A stretch of 64,000 nt of DNA. Source: a virus. The number at the start of each line of letters is the position of its first letter. Positions within the stretch are counted from its first letter, which is position 1. Where the stretch lies: IMG/VR virus record IMGVR_UViG_3300028392_000041, positions 1 through 64,000 of that record. One strand, 5' to 3'. Below are positions 37,514 to 46,844 of the stretch, in pieces. The notes under the pieces are model-generated. The model did no database searches and was not told the origin of the DNA. It saw only the letters and a program-made list of their open reading frames with translations. The position numbers and the translations under genes are program-made.

Positions 37514-39634
37514 CTATGTCTGAGGATTGGTGTCAACAGTTGAACCAAATTTTGAGTCCACAGTATTGTCGTAAATAATCGGATGGATACTAAAATAGCC
37601 ACCCTGACTATATGGATTCTTTGCTACATAACCATCATCTGCCGATGACATTGTTTCTGTATCTGTAAGATATTTAGTGACATCTCTGACGATAGAATCG
37701 CTTGGGGTACTGATTGAATCAGATAAAGATGTTCCAATATCAAAAGTTATTGTTGAGTCGCTTTGGGTACTGATTGAATCGGTTAGCGATTTTCCAGTCA
37801 ATAAAACCGCACTATCGCTTGGGGTGCTGATTGAATCGGATAATGATTTTCCAGTCAATAACGACGCACTATCGCTTGGGGTACTGATTGAATCGGTTAG
37901 CGATTTTTCAACGCTGAATGCTTGCGTTTCTGTTATTAACGCTGATTCTGTTAATGCTTTTGCTATATTAAATATTAAGCCACCTGCAGTATCTCCTGCA
38001 TCTATCGTTCCAACAGAGTCTTTTAAACTCAATGCTAAAATTCTTACAAGAGATTGTAAAGCAGCACCGATATTAAAATTATTTGATATCTGATATTCAC
38101 CAAACAATGCTGTTCCTGCAGGATGAACCATAGTTCTTACAGCAGTTTTATATGAAGATAATCTTTCATCAATTTGTAAAACATAAGAGAATGCTTGGTA
38201 GTATTTACTATCTTGAATGAAGATAGAGTCGCTTAAGAACCCTGCGTTTGATGTATAATACCCTGGATAATTAGCAAGAGAACCCAATTCAATTTTTAAA
38301 ATTGCTTGATTTTTACTTACTGAAGAAACAACTTGACTAATTGCTTGTGTAGTAAATGTTCCAAGAACTGAACCAGAATATGTACCATCTACCCAAAACT
38401 GTTGATCAACAGCAGTAATTGTAACAGTAGGAGGAGATGTATATCCTGATCCAGCATTAGTTACAGTTATAGCAGTAATAACACCATTTACAACTGTGGC
38501 AGATCCAAGTGCCGTTACACCAGAAGTTGGTGGTGAAAATGTAACAGTAACAACATTACCATAGTTAGATCCACCAGAACTAACATCAACAGTATTTACA
38601 GTACCAGAAGAAAGTGTAGCAGTTGCTACCGCACCACTACCAAAGGTATAAGCATAATCGAATTTGTTGATATATCCCTGCTCTGCGCTACCATTTGTTG
38701 TTTCTGTAATATTTACAATGTTACCATTAACAAGAACAGTAGAAAGTAAGGGTTGAATTGCAGTTGTAAAATAATCTTGAGAAGAATTAATTGATATTGT
38801 AAAATCTGTAGAATACCCAATACCGAATTTAATAAATTCGCAAGAAAGAATACTTCCAGCAGTAGCATCTCCAACATATTGCGCTGTTGTTACACGAGTT
38901 ACTTTTAAAATTGATCGTACACCATTTCCGTTTTTAAGTTCAAAAAGTTGACCAGCTTTAAACCCAGAACCACCTTCAAGAATTGAAACTTTAGATGTAG
39001 TTGCTACAATCGTACCAGCAAAAATTGTTTGATAACGAATAACATCTCCAACTTCAATGTTACCGAAAAACCTTCTATCAATAAAAATTTCATAAGTGTT
39101 GTTACTTAATTGAACAACACGATCAACTTCAACTTCAACATATTGGCGACGATCAACTAGAACTTTGAATGTTGTATTCGGTTTAATAACATCAACCAGT
39201 TTACCTTCAATTAAATCAGGTGTTCCAGTGGAAACTTTAATAAAAAGTGAAACATCTTTCTGCCACCTACCATCAGATGCGCGAAGCATCTGTGTTCCAG
39301 GGTATTTTACTTGAACATCTTTATTATAGAGAAGTTTAAACAATAATTTAAAAGATTGTTCGCTTCCTTTTGCCAAATAATGATTTTTAATATTTTCAAG
39401 TAAAAATGAATCACTAACTTGTAAATCTGCTGGCATATTAATTGCCAACTCATTTTTAAAATATTTAATAAAATCGTCTAGTGTTGTGTCTAGATCTCTT
39501 AGCGATGTAAGATCAACGCCACTGTTGTCCAAATACTCATAATATGCCTCAATAAAGGCAACGAATGTTGGATAGTCTTCCCTAACAAACTCAGGAACTT
39601 GTGTTGGGATTAAAGATGGTGAAGATATACGCAT
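37514..39634 (-). CDS. Baseplate-region structural protein with DSIST repeats
   Basis: The 706-residue protein starts with a helical region (PEFVREDYPTFVAFIEAYYEYLD, LRDLDTTLDDFIKYFKNELA) and a 'HYLAKGSEQSFKLLFKLLYN' motif that recurs in T4-like structural proteins. Mid-protein there are two 'GSGYTSPPTVTI' type repeats. Near residues 580-655 come four copies of a 19-residue unit (SL-DSISTPSDS...). No name from T4 can be given safely. It lies 1 base downstream of gp6, so a wedge role is likely. Confidence 0.7.
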   Translation of the reverse strand: MRISSPSLIPTQVPEFVREDYPTFVAFIEAYYEYLDNSGVDLTSLRDLDTTLDDFIKYFKNELAINMPADLQVSDSFLLENIKNHYLAKGSEQSFKLLFKLLYNKDVQVKYPGTQMLRASDGRWQKDVSLFIKVSTGTPDLIEGKLVDVIKPNTTFKVLVDRRQYVEVEVDRVVQLSNNTYEIFIDRRFFGNIEVGDVIRYQTIFAGTIVATTSKVSILEGGSGFKAGQLFELKNGNGVRSILKVTRVTTAQYVGDATAGSILSCEFIKFGIGYSTDFTISINSSQDYFTTAIQPLLSTVLVNGNIVNITETTNGSAEQGYINKFDYAYTFGSGAVATATLSSGTVNTVDVSSGGSNYGNVVTVTFSPPTSGVTALGSATVVNGVITAITVTNAGSGYTSPPTVTITAVDQQFWVDGTYSGSVLGTFTTQAISQVVSSVSKNQAILKIELGSLANYPGYYTSNAGFLSDSIFIQDSKYYQAFSYVLQIDERLSSYKTAVRTMVHPAGTALFGEYQISNNFNIGAALQSLVRILALSLKDSVGTIDAGDTAGGLIFNIAKALTESALITETQAFSVEKSLTDSISTPSDSASLLTGKSLSDSISTPSDSAVLLTGKSLTDSISTQSDSTITFDIGTSLSDSISTPSDSIVRDVTKYLTDTETMSSADDGYVAKNPYSQGGYFSIHPIIYDNTVDSKFGSTVDTNPQT
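37695..37900. repeat. Four tandem 57-60-bp coding repeats
   Basis: The core cttgggg(t)actgattgaatc occurs at 37701, 37761, 37818 and 37875, at intervals of 60, 57 and 57 bases. Each encodes SxDSIST(P/Q)SDS. The repeats lie in frame near the C-terminus of the 706-residue structural gene. Copy number probably varies by slippage or recombination without breaking the frame. Confidence 0.85.
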
Positions 39635-39635
39635 A

Positions 39636-41474
39636 TTATGCTGGTCTTAAGTCAGTAAATTCATAGTTGAAGCCTGCGCTTAAATCGCCAGATGCAGTTT
39701 GGTCAGCAATCATATTAACAGTTAAGTGATCTAAACCAAGTTCAGCAACTTGATGTAATGCTGAAACGACATCGTTAGATCTTGGTTTCATTGAAATTTC
39801 AAAGTCAACATCTGCTAAAGCAGTAATATAAAGATTACTAATTTGTAAATATCCAGCGTCGTAATCAACTGAACCAATTGCTGGGTCAACGATAATTTTC
39901 TGGAAATTATTATCCAATGTGTAAAGACGAATTGATCCCAAACCATCATCGTCAATATAGTGAACATCAGTACTGCCTTTGATAAAGAATCCAGTAGAAT
40001 AGATACTACCATCTGGTTGACCAGAAGCATATAATGGATTAATAATGTTTAAAACATATTGAGCAGAGATATTATATTTTACTATAAGTTTTCTTCTCAA
40101 TAAAACTGTGATATTACTATTTACAATAGATGTGTCTGCTGTATCTATTAAACGAGAAAGTTTAGAGTGTCTAAATACACCATCGAATCTTCTTAAATCA
40201 GAATTGTTATAATTAACGATAGTATCAGTTACAATTTGTTGCAACTGATTAACTGTTTTTTTAGTCCTAGTTTGATCGTAATATGCAGTAACATCTATTG
40301 CGATATTAATATATTCTGGATCAATAATTTCTGGTGTTACAGAAACCATATTTCGTTTAGAAAGAATTTGATTGAGAATATATGTTTTTTGTAAATTTGT
40401 TAATTTATCAGCATCAGTAGGAAGAACACAAATATAAACTTTACCGTATACTGCTGGATAATTTACTTCCCCACCCCAAACAGATACGGATCTTGCTTGC
40501 GGAAACCCTGATAAAATTAGTGTTTTATAATCATCAGGTGTTACCGCACGATTTTGTGCAGCATAAGATCTTGGAGCATTATAACGAATGCTTTCAATAT
40601 CTTCTGGACTACCACCACCAGTAGCAATTACTTTAGTTGAAATATTTGATGACCCACCAAGTAAACTAATACCACTATAATTGAATAATCTTGCGCCATT
40701 CGGAGCATCTAAACTTGAAACAAAATAATCAATAGTAACCACATTACCATTTACGAGTTGTGTTCCAAGAACTCCATCTCCGAAATATATTTCAAATAAA
40801 TTCCCCTCTATTTCTTTTACAAAAAATACTTTACTTGCTGAAGTTAAAGCAGATAAAATATTATTAGCAAAGGTATATGTTGTAAAATTACCAACGCTTG
40901 CTGAATCTTGAACAGTAACACGAACAGTCGTTAAATCTACATTACTATTTGGTATAATATATCTTGATCCATCGGTAACAGTATAACTATAAGAAAGTGG
41001 TGTTCCTTCCACTAATGTGACACCAGAAAAAACATATCCGTTGGCGCCATTAATAGTTGTATAATCTCCAAGATTATAAAAGGTATATGTTTGTCCATCT
41101 ACTGATGTAGTAAATGGTTGATATGTTGGTAGAGTTGTAACAGTTGGTGTTGATGTTGGATTTACAATTCTAAGATCAACAGTTGCTTTTGCGCAACTTG
41201 CTGAACGAGGAAGGTAACCAAGCATCTTAGCAAGAGAAACTACACTAGAACGCTTTGCTGCTGAATCTAAAAACATCTCATTGACAGCAAGGTTCGTATA
41301 AAGATTATTATAGTGAGTATTATAGGCAAGAACATCGATCAAAATATTAAGACCAGCGCCATCGAAGTCATAGTCTTTAAATTGGTCTTGACCACGAAGA
41401 AAGTTTTTTAAATTTTCTTTGATATTATCGAAATCTAATTCCGCTACATTAATTCGGTTGCTGGTTAGTGCCAT
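39636..41474 (-). CDS. 6: Baseplate wedge protein gp6
   Basis: gp6 forms the inner ring that links the wedges and switches on sheath contraction. The 612-residue protein (T4: 660) has the family opening (INVAELDFDNIKENLKNFLRGQ, then YDFDGAGLNILIDVLAYNTHYN and LNEMFLDSA-like residues) and the central GSPEDIESIRYNAPRSY motif near residue 283. It overlaps the gp25 gene by one base. Position between gp25 and gp8 group is the conserved order. Confidence 0.93.
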   Translation of the reverse strand: MALTSNRINVAELDFDNIKENLKNFLRGQDQFKDYDFDGAGLNILIDVLAYNTHYNNLYTNLAVNEMFLDSAAKRSSVVSLAKMLGYLPRSASCAKATVDLRIVNPTSTPTVTTLPTYQPFTTSVDGQTYTFYNLGDYTTINGANGYVFSGVTLVEGTPLSYSYTVTDGSRYIIPNSNVDLTTVRVTVQDSASVGNFTTYTFANNILSALTSASKVFFVKEIEGNLFEIYFGDGVLGTQLVNGNVVTIDYFVSSLDAPNGARLFNYSGISLLGGSSNISTKVIATGGGSPEDIESIRYNAPRSYAAQNRAVTPDDYKTLILSGFPQARSVSVWGGEVNYPAVYGKVYICVLPTDADKLTNLQKTYILNQILSKRNMVSVTPEIIDPEYINIAIDVTAYYDQTRTKKTVNQLQQIVTDTIVNYNNSDLRRFDGVFRHSKLSRLIDTADTSIVNSNITVLLRRKLIVKYNISAQYVLNIINPLYASGQPDGSIYSTGFFIKGSTDVHYIDDDGLGSIRLYTLDNNFQKIIVDPAIGSVDYDAGYLQISNLYITALADVDFEISMKPRSNDVVSALHQVAELGLDHLTVNMIADQTASGDLSAGFNYEFTDLRPA

Positions 41475-42271
41475 TATCGTGTTCTCTCTAATACAAGATT
41501 AAGAAATTGAGGTGTTTGAGTGTTTAATATAGTAAAGTAAATTGAAACATCAACGCTATTATTATCAGGATTTACCTTACAATCAACTTGATCTAGCGAC
41601 ACTCTTGGCTCAAAATTATCTATTGTTTGCCTAATTGATCGTTCAAGCACAGCGCCGAGCATTGGTGTTGCTGGCTCAAATAATAATCCTCTTATCTGAG
41701 ATCCAATCTCAGGATGAAATTTTCGTTCATAATTTGTTGTTAAAATTAAATTTTTAACGGATGCTTTAATCGCATTTTCATCATAACGCTTTACAATATC
41801 TGCTGGGTTTGAATAAGTAAATCCCTGTAAAGTAACATTTTGCCTAGCAGGAGTATATAATTCTAGAGTATATGTGTCAATAGTAGATTTAACTTTACCA
41901 AGAAAAACACCATTCGAAAATATATTGCGATAGAGCATATCATATCGTTCAAAATTTGTTACAGCAGCGTCAGTTGGTCTGGCAGCACTAAATGCTAATC
42001 TTGCTGTTCCGTTCAATGCTGAACCACTTGTATGAGATGGACCAGAAGATCCAGTTATCCCAGTTAAAGTACAGGTGTATAAGTTATAATTCCAGAAAAA
42101 TGTTTGGCCAATATAGATAGGAACTCCAGCAGCCCAAAGTCTAGTTCCACGAATTAAGTTGCTGGATGTTGAAGATGAAACGACCCCTATCCCTGTATTA
42201 ATTACCAATGACATTGGTGATGGGATAAAATTTAAATCTATATCAGAGAATATTCTTGTATTTCTTGCCAT
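41474..42271 (-). CDS. 25: Baseplate wedge protein gp25 with an inserted domain
   Basis: The C-terminal half (residues 160-265: AIKASVKNLILTTNYERKFHPEIGSQI, LFEPATP and FEPRVSLDQV with the EPR motif) is the gp25 sheath-initiator fold. The N-terminal FSDIDLNF matches T4 YSDID. At 265 residues it is double T4 gp25 (132). The excess is residues 21-155, including a 'TLTGITGSSGPSHTSGSALNGTA' module shared with gp14, gp8 and the DUF4815-like protein. The core nucleates sheath assembly on the baseplate. Confidence 0.88.
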   Translation of the reverse strand: MARNTRIFSDIDLNFIPSPMSLVINTGIGVVSSSTSSNLIRGTRLWAAGVPIYIGQTFFWNYNLYTCTLTGITGSSGPSHTSGSALNGTARLAFSAARPTDAAVTNFERYDMLYRNIFSNGVFLGKVKSTIDTYTLELYTPARQNVTLQGFTYSNPADIVKRYDENAIKASVKNLILTTNYERKFHPEIGSQIRGLLFEPATPMLGAVLERSIRQTIDNFEPRVSLDQVDCKVNPDNNSVDVSIYFTILNTQTPQFLNLVLERTR

Positions 42272-42277
42272 ATGTAT

Positions 42278-42285
42278 TATTTATA
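42278..42285 (-). promoter_or_regulatory. Exact late box directly before gp25
   Basis: TATAAATA on the minus strand ends only 6 bases before the gp25 ATG, too close for a leader with a ribosome binding site. It may drive a leaderless message, use a later start, or be fortuitous. Confidence 0.5.
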
Positions 42286-42289
42286 AGGG

Positions 42290-42592
42290 TTATCCAAAAG
42301 AAGTATTACCAGCCAAAACAGCGATTGTATCATTATCATCTAACAGATCTCCCTCAAATGCCACAGGATGTCCTTCCATAAAGAAAGTGGAAGGAGTGCT
42401 TTGAGTTGCTTTTACTGTTCTAGACCCATGGTGGGTAACTAAATCAGGATGATCGTTATAAACTGTTGTTCCACGCCATTGTATTTTTCTACCAGCAAAA
42501 GTAACTGTTGAGGTAAATGGACCAATTGGCAGGGTAGGTGTTTTACCACAAGCCCCAGTCGATTTATTATTTTCAGTTGCTATTGCTGGCAT
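42290..42592 (-). CDS. PAAR-domain spike tip (gp5.4-like)
   Basis: The 100-residue protein contains PAAR-type features: GPF-STVTFAGRKIQWRGTTVYND, HHGSRTVKATQSTPSTFFMEGHP and FEGDLLDDNDTIAVLAGN, with histidines that could hold a metal at the tip. PAAR proteins sharpen the gp5 spike used to pierce the outer membrane. The gene overlaps the gp5 gene by one base, exactly where a tip protein would be expected. T4 gp5.4 is 97 residues. Confidence 0.88.
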   Translation of the reverse strand: MPAIATENNKSTGACGKTPTLPIGPFTSTVTFAGRKIQWRGTTVYNDHPDLVTHHGSRTVKATQSTPSTFFMEGHPVAFEGDLLDDNDTIAVLAGNTSFG

Positions 42593-45513
42593 TATGCTTT
42601 ACTCGGTCTATAAATTGCTACCAAAGATCCATTTCCTGGAACATTATATCCAGATGGCCAAGAGTTATTAACTGTACCACCTGATGGATTATTTGCTGCT
42701 TTGTCTGCTTGGTTTCCACCAACGAATGTTAGTTTACCTCCGACATTACTGTATACAAAATTAACATGTCGATATTTCCAGAAAGCAATATCTCCTGGCT
42801 GAGCATCGGCAAGGTTTTCAATTTTTGTCGCATTCCAACGAGCAGTGTTAGTTGTAATTTCAGCAGCAGAAGCTGTCTGAACATAACGATAACCACACTG
42901 CTTCAGTGTCCAGTTTACGAATCCCATACACCAAGCAGTTTGGTCAGTTACCCACAATCCTGACTTAGGATATCCAAGGTCTGCCCAAATACGAGTAATA
43001 TTAGCATTTGATACTGCGCCACCCATGCCTGTTTCTGACCAATATCCAGATTGAGCCAACTGAAGTTGTTTCTGTAAGAAAAGATAAATGTCTCCAGTTG
43101 TGTTTGTGGCAATTAAACTCTTACCTTGTCCATCGTCTTTTGGAGTTCCTGCGTAATTTTCTTTTACGCCACCTTCTGCTGCTTCAGGATTTTTATATTT
43201 TGCAGGATTGGCAATATAATCTGCAACTAATGCGTTATTCTCTTCATCGATAGCATATTTTAATTGAATAGGAGGAGAAGGTCTAACAGGAGTTGTTAGA
43301 TAGTTGAACTGATTGCTTCTTCCTTCAGAAAAATCAAGATATGTAAGAGCAACTGTATTTGCTTCTACTGCTGGTGCGCCAGTAGCAGTTCCCGCAGCAC
43401 CTTCTTGTCCATGGAACTGTGTTCCATCAACATTAATATTTCCACCAGCACGGATATGATTATCTCCACCAGCAGTATTATAAACTGCGCCAGATGCATT
43501 AATATGCGTATCGCCAGCAGAGTCGGCATAAAATTTACCAGATGCTTTCATACTAACATCAACACCAGAAGTTACGCCAAAAGATTTTCCAGTATTTTGT
43601 GTAATATTATCTGCAGCAGTTACGCCAAATTTTGCTTCAGTTTTAAAATCAATACTACCACCTGCTTGAACTTTAAAGTTTCCACCGACAGCAAGATTTA
43701 AGTCGCCACCGACACCAATGTCAGCATTATTCTGCAAATTAACAGTGGCATAACCATCTACCTGAATATCGGCTGTTCCTTGAACAAGAATATTAACACC
43801 ATTACCAACAGTTAGGTTTGCTTTACCAGCAATAAAGATTGAACCATTACGATCTATAATCGTATATCCATCGCCGACAATCTTATTAACTTGTGTTCCA
43901 TTAGCATCTATATCAAGGAATGTTCCTTGTTTATGATATAAACTTAGTGTTTCATTTTCAGGTGTATCGTCAAGAACAAATAAATGTCCTGATTCTGTTT
44001 CTAAAACTTTTGCATATGGATACATACCACCGAACGGAGCAAGAGGTTGATCCCATGAGTCATCGCCATTCGCAGCAGGAATGGCAATAGTTCTTACTGA
44101 GTCTTTAAACTCAATCGCTGTTTCTTTAATAACACCACGAGCCAAACGATTAGTATCTGGTTCATCTAATAAATTACGAAGTGGATATTTACCCTTCGGA
44201 TCTCTGAACCCAAGGATATTTGAATCTGATCGATCTTCAAGCAATGCTGCTTGTTTAGCAGGTGGAAGATCTGCCACTTCTGCTGCTGTATAAACTCTTT
44301 GGTCATCGGCAGAAGGTTTATTTGTTGAATCAACTGCGACAACAGCACCAAGGAAATACTCATAGAACTTTTGTTTCTTTGCGTAACCAGTTCCATTAGC
44401 ATCTGCACCTGTTCGTTTTAAAGCAGCAACGAAATACCCTGGATCATTTTGATCATGTTTAACATTAATAGCATAAAATGCAGCTGTAGCCAAAGCGGAA
44501 GTAGCAGGATCGTCAACTAAAGATCCTGGATTATTTGTAAAATCAACAACAACACCCTTTGTTGCTAGATATTTTTGTAACTGTATATAAAGCGATTTAC
44601 CTGTAATCTGATTAAATCCACGACCATAATATTTACCACCATCATCTGGATCTTTGTGTCCAAGTAATTTACCATTACCTTCTGGTGAATATATTTTCTT
44701 AAAGAAGTCAAATTTTGTACCAGCCCATTTAGTATATTCCTGCGCATCAGCTTCTGTTGGAAATGTTCTTTTAAAAATTGCGGAAAGGGAACTTGCTTTT
44801 GAGTAATAAGAACCTTCTTCAACACACAACCATGATGATTCACCACCACAAATTCCAAGAATTGCACATTTAGCATACTTACTTGTTAATCCAACTTTGT
44901 CGCAAGCATCTAGCAGATACTGAATATTTTGTTTAGCAACAGTTGGGTTAGCAGTTGATCCTTTTGGTGGATCTGTTGTAATATCTTGTTTAAGAACAGT
45001 ATCCGATGGTTTATTTGGTGTCTTCTGTTCTGTTAGATTTGGAACATCGGCAGCTGTTGTTGGCTTAGAAGTTGAGGGTGGATTTGCTCGAGAATCAGAA
45101 GTTCCAACAGTAACAGGAATACCAGAAGCATTAGTGACTTCAGTTCCTGATGAGTCAACTAAAATTCCACCATCGGTAACAATCATATCGCTGTCTGATT
45201 CTTCAATCGCAATTTCCGCTGATTTACTTTGCGGAATACCACCAATCGTACCAAGCATAATAGGTTTCTGCTGGTCTTGATCTGTGAAAGTAACAAGAAC
45301 CCATGTTCCATTTACTGGACCAACAGGTGACCAACCAATACCATTCATTGAAGCAGAATTGATTGGAGACACAGGAACTGCCCAAGGCAAATCGGCAGTT
45401 GGTAGTAGTGATTTATTTTCTGTATGTAAACCAACAATACGAACTTGGCAGCGACCAATCTTTAATGGGTCATCTCTGTTCTCAACTACACCTGTATAAA
45501 ATGGCTGGTTCAT
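42592..45513 (-). CDS. 5: Baseplate hub spike gp5 with two lytic domains
   Basis: The 973-residue protein has an OB-fold start (residues 1-95), a GH19-like glycosidase domain (about 190-390, E225 in GICGGESSW, then YYGRGFNQITGKSLY at 294-309), a beta-helix spike (530-710, 'GGNFKVQAGGS', 'GVDVSMKASGK' type repeats) and a C-terminal amidase/peptidase-like domain (805-973: C862 in AWCMGFVNW, H916 in RHVNFV, N934 in VGGNQ). T4 gp5 is 575 residues with a T4-lysozyme domain and no C-terminal peptidase. The spike would thus cut glycan and peptide bonds of peptidoglycan. It overlaps the gp27-like gene by 4 bases. Confidence 0.9.
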   Translation of the reverse strand: MNQPFYTGVVENRDDPLKIGRCQVRIVGLHTENKSLLPTADLPWAVPVSPINSASMNGIGWSPVGPVNGTWVLVTFTDQDQQKPIMLGTIGGIPQSKSAEIAIEESDSDMIVTDGGILVDSSGTEVTNASGIPVTVGTSDSRANPPSTSKPTTAADVPNLTEQKTPNKPSDTVLKQDITTDPPKGSTANPTVAKQNIQYLLDACDKVGLTSKYAKCAILGICGGESSWLCVEEGSYYSKASSLSAIFKRTFPTEADAQEYTKWAGTKFDFFKKIYSPEGNGKLLGHKDPDDGGKYYGRGFNQITGKSLYIQLQKYLATKGVVVDFTNNPGSLVDDPATSALATAAFYAINVKHDQNDPGYFVAALKRTGADANGTGYAKKQKFYEYFLGAVVAVDSTNKPSADDQRVYTAAEVADLPPAKQAALLEDRSDSNILGFRDPKGKYPLRNLLDEPDTNRLARGVIKETAIEFKDSVRTIAIPAANGDDSWDQPLAPFGGMYPYAKVLETESGHLFVLDDTPENETLSLYHKQGTFLDIDANGTQVNKIVGDGYTIIDRNGSIFIAGKANLTVGNGVNILVQGTADIQVDGYATVNLQNNADIGVGGDLNLAVGGNFKVQAGGSIDFKTEAKFGVTAADNITQNTGKSFGVTSGVDVSMKASGKFYADSAGDTHINASGAVYNTAGGDNHIRAGGNINVDGTQFHGQEGAAGTATGAPAVEANTVALTYLDFSEGRSNQFNYLTTPVRPSPPIQLKYAIDEENNALVADYIANPAKYKNPEAAEGGVKENYAGTPKDDGQGKSLIATNTTGDIYLFLQKQLQLAQSGYWSETGMGGAVSNANITRIWADLGYPKSGLWVTDQTAWCMGFVNWTLKQCGYRYVQTASAAEITTNTARWNATKIENLADAQPGDIAFWKYRHVNFVYSNVGGKLTFVGGNQADKAANNPSGGTVNNSWPSGYNVPGNGSLVAIYRPSKA

Positions 45514-46844
45514 GATGTTTTACCTGTCTTCAAATCAAATATTAAACTGTCTTTAATTGCTTCTATGTAAGAATGATGCGCTTCTCTATCAATGTAGTGA
45601 TTAATTGCCGAGATTAAATAATTTCCACTGTACATTTTATCTTTTGTATCTTCTGGTGTATCTTCGCTAGATGTTGGTTCTGCTTTATTAATATCTAGAT
45701 AAATTTTCTGCCCAACAGTATAATCTGTTCTACCCTTTACCTTCAATGATACTTTAAATGCTTCTGCCTGTTTCATTCTGGAGATACGATCTTGAATGGC
45801 ACGGGACTGAGAAATATCACCAAATCCAGTAAACAATTGATTTTCGGTTTCTGTTACAATAATTTTCGCACCAATTCTTGCTGAAACCTCATCAGTAGTG
45901 ATTGGAAATTTATTCAATCGAGTTTCTTTACCTTCATTAAATTTGGCAAGGTAATCATAGTTGATAGTTTTGTATCTTTTAGTTGTTGAATCATGAACAA
46001 TTTGTCTTGATGCGTATGTCGCATTTCTAACTCTATCAATATAATCAAATCCAGAAGAAATATGAATTTCTAAAATCTTTTGAAATTCCTTATCTATAAC
46101 GCGAGTAGATCCACCCGATGGACTTACGATTGTTGTTGGAACACCATACTTAAACATTTGATGGGGTTCTTTGTCGTTTAAGTAATCTAAACTTACAAAA
46201 TTAAAACCTTGTCTATTTTCAAAAAACAAATAAGTTGTACTACCATTAGGATTAGTTGCTTGTTGAAGAATATAATTTATACACTTAGTTGGTGCCCAAT
46301 AATTTGAAACAAATTTTGTTTCATTTTTTGTATTTTCAAGAACTAATTGTTTATCAGATGCCAAAAAGTTTTTATCTTTTATGATTGAAGCTGCGATATC
46401 TGAAATTTTACCTTTAAATGGTCTACTCAAAGATAAATTTAAATCGGCAACTGCTTCGGCAGAAATAAAGTGAAGCTGATAAACAACACTCTTATCTGCA
46501 ACATATTCTCTATCTGTTATTTTGTAAATATAAAATCTATCTTCAATAATACCAGCACCACCCAATGATTGATCAAGGGTAGGTGTAAAGATTTTTAAAT
46601 CCACAAACTCTTGTCCAACATATGGTAAGTTGTTTACCAAATCTAAAGAATCTTTGATGATAATTGACCCAGTTGTAAAAGGACTGAATAAGTCTTCAAA
46701 TATTTGAATAGTAAGAACTTGGTTTTTAATGTCAAATGATGCCCCACTGGCAAGAGAAACGATCTCTACCTTTTCAATATTTACATCACCAGCTTGTCTT
46801 AACTCTGCAGATGATATGTCAATAATTTCTTTTTGTTCAGTCAT
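45510..46844 (-). CDS. 27: Baseplate hub protein gp27-like
   Basis: This 444-residue protein (T4 gp27: 391) begins with a beta domain (VEIVSLASGASFDIKNQVLTIQIFEDLFSPFTTGSI) and contains a late-tail-hub type region (ILQQATNPNGSTTYLFFENRQGFNFVSLD). It lies next to gp5 and gp53. The gp27 trimer carries the gp5 spike and adapts six-fold baseplate to three-fold spike symmetry. The name rests on position and general pattern, as gp27 relatives diverge widely. Confidence 0.78.
   Translation of the reverse strand: MTEQKEIIDISSAELRQAGDVNIEKVEIVSLASGASFDIKNQVLTIQIFEDLFSPFTTGSIIIKDSLDLVNNLPYVGQEFVDLKIFTPTLDQSLGGAGIIEDRFYIYKITDREYVADKSVVYQLHFISAEAVADLNLSLSRPFKGKISDIAASIIKDKNFLASDKQLVLENTKNETKFVSNYWAPTKCINYILQQATNPNGSTTYLFFENRQGFNFVSLDYLNDKEPHQMFKYGVPTTIVSPSGGSTRVIDKEFQKILEIHISSGFDYIDRVRNATYASRQIVHDSTTKRYKTINYDYLAKFNEGKETRLNKFPITTDEVSARIGAKIIVTETENQLFTGFGDISQSRAIQDRISRMKQAEAFKVSLKVKGRTDYTVGQKIYLDINKAEPTSSEDTPEDTKDKMYSGNYLISAINHYIDREAHHSYIEAIKDSLIFDLKTGKTS

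Noticed and set aside
37695-37900. CRISPR array
   Set aside because: The repeats are in frame within a structural gene, have no unique spacers of constant length, and encode a peptide repeat.
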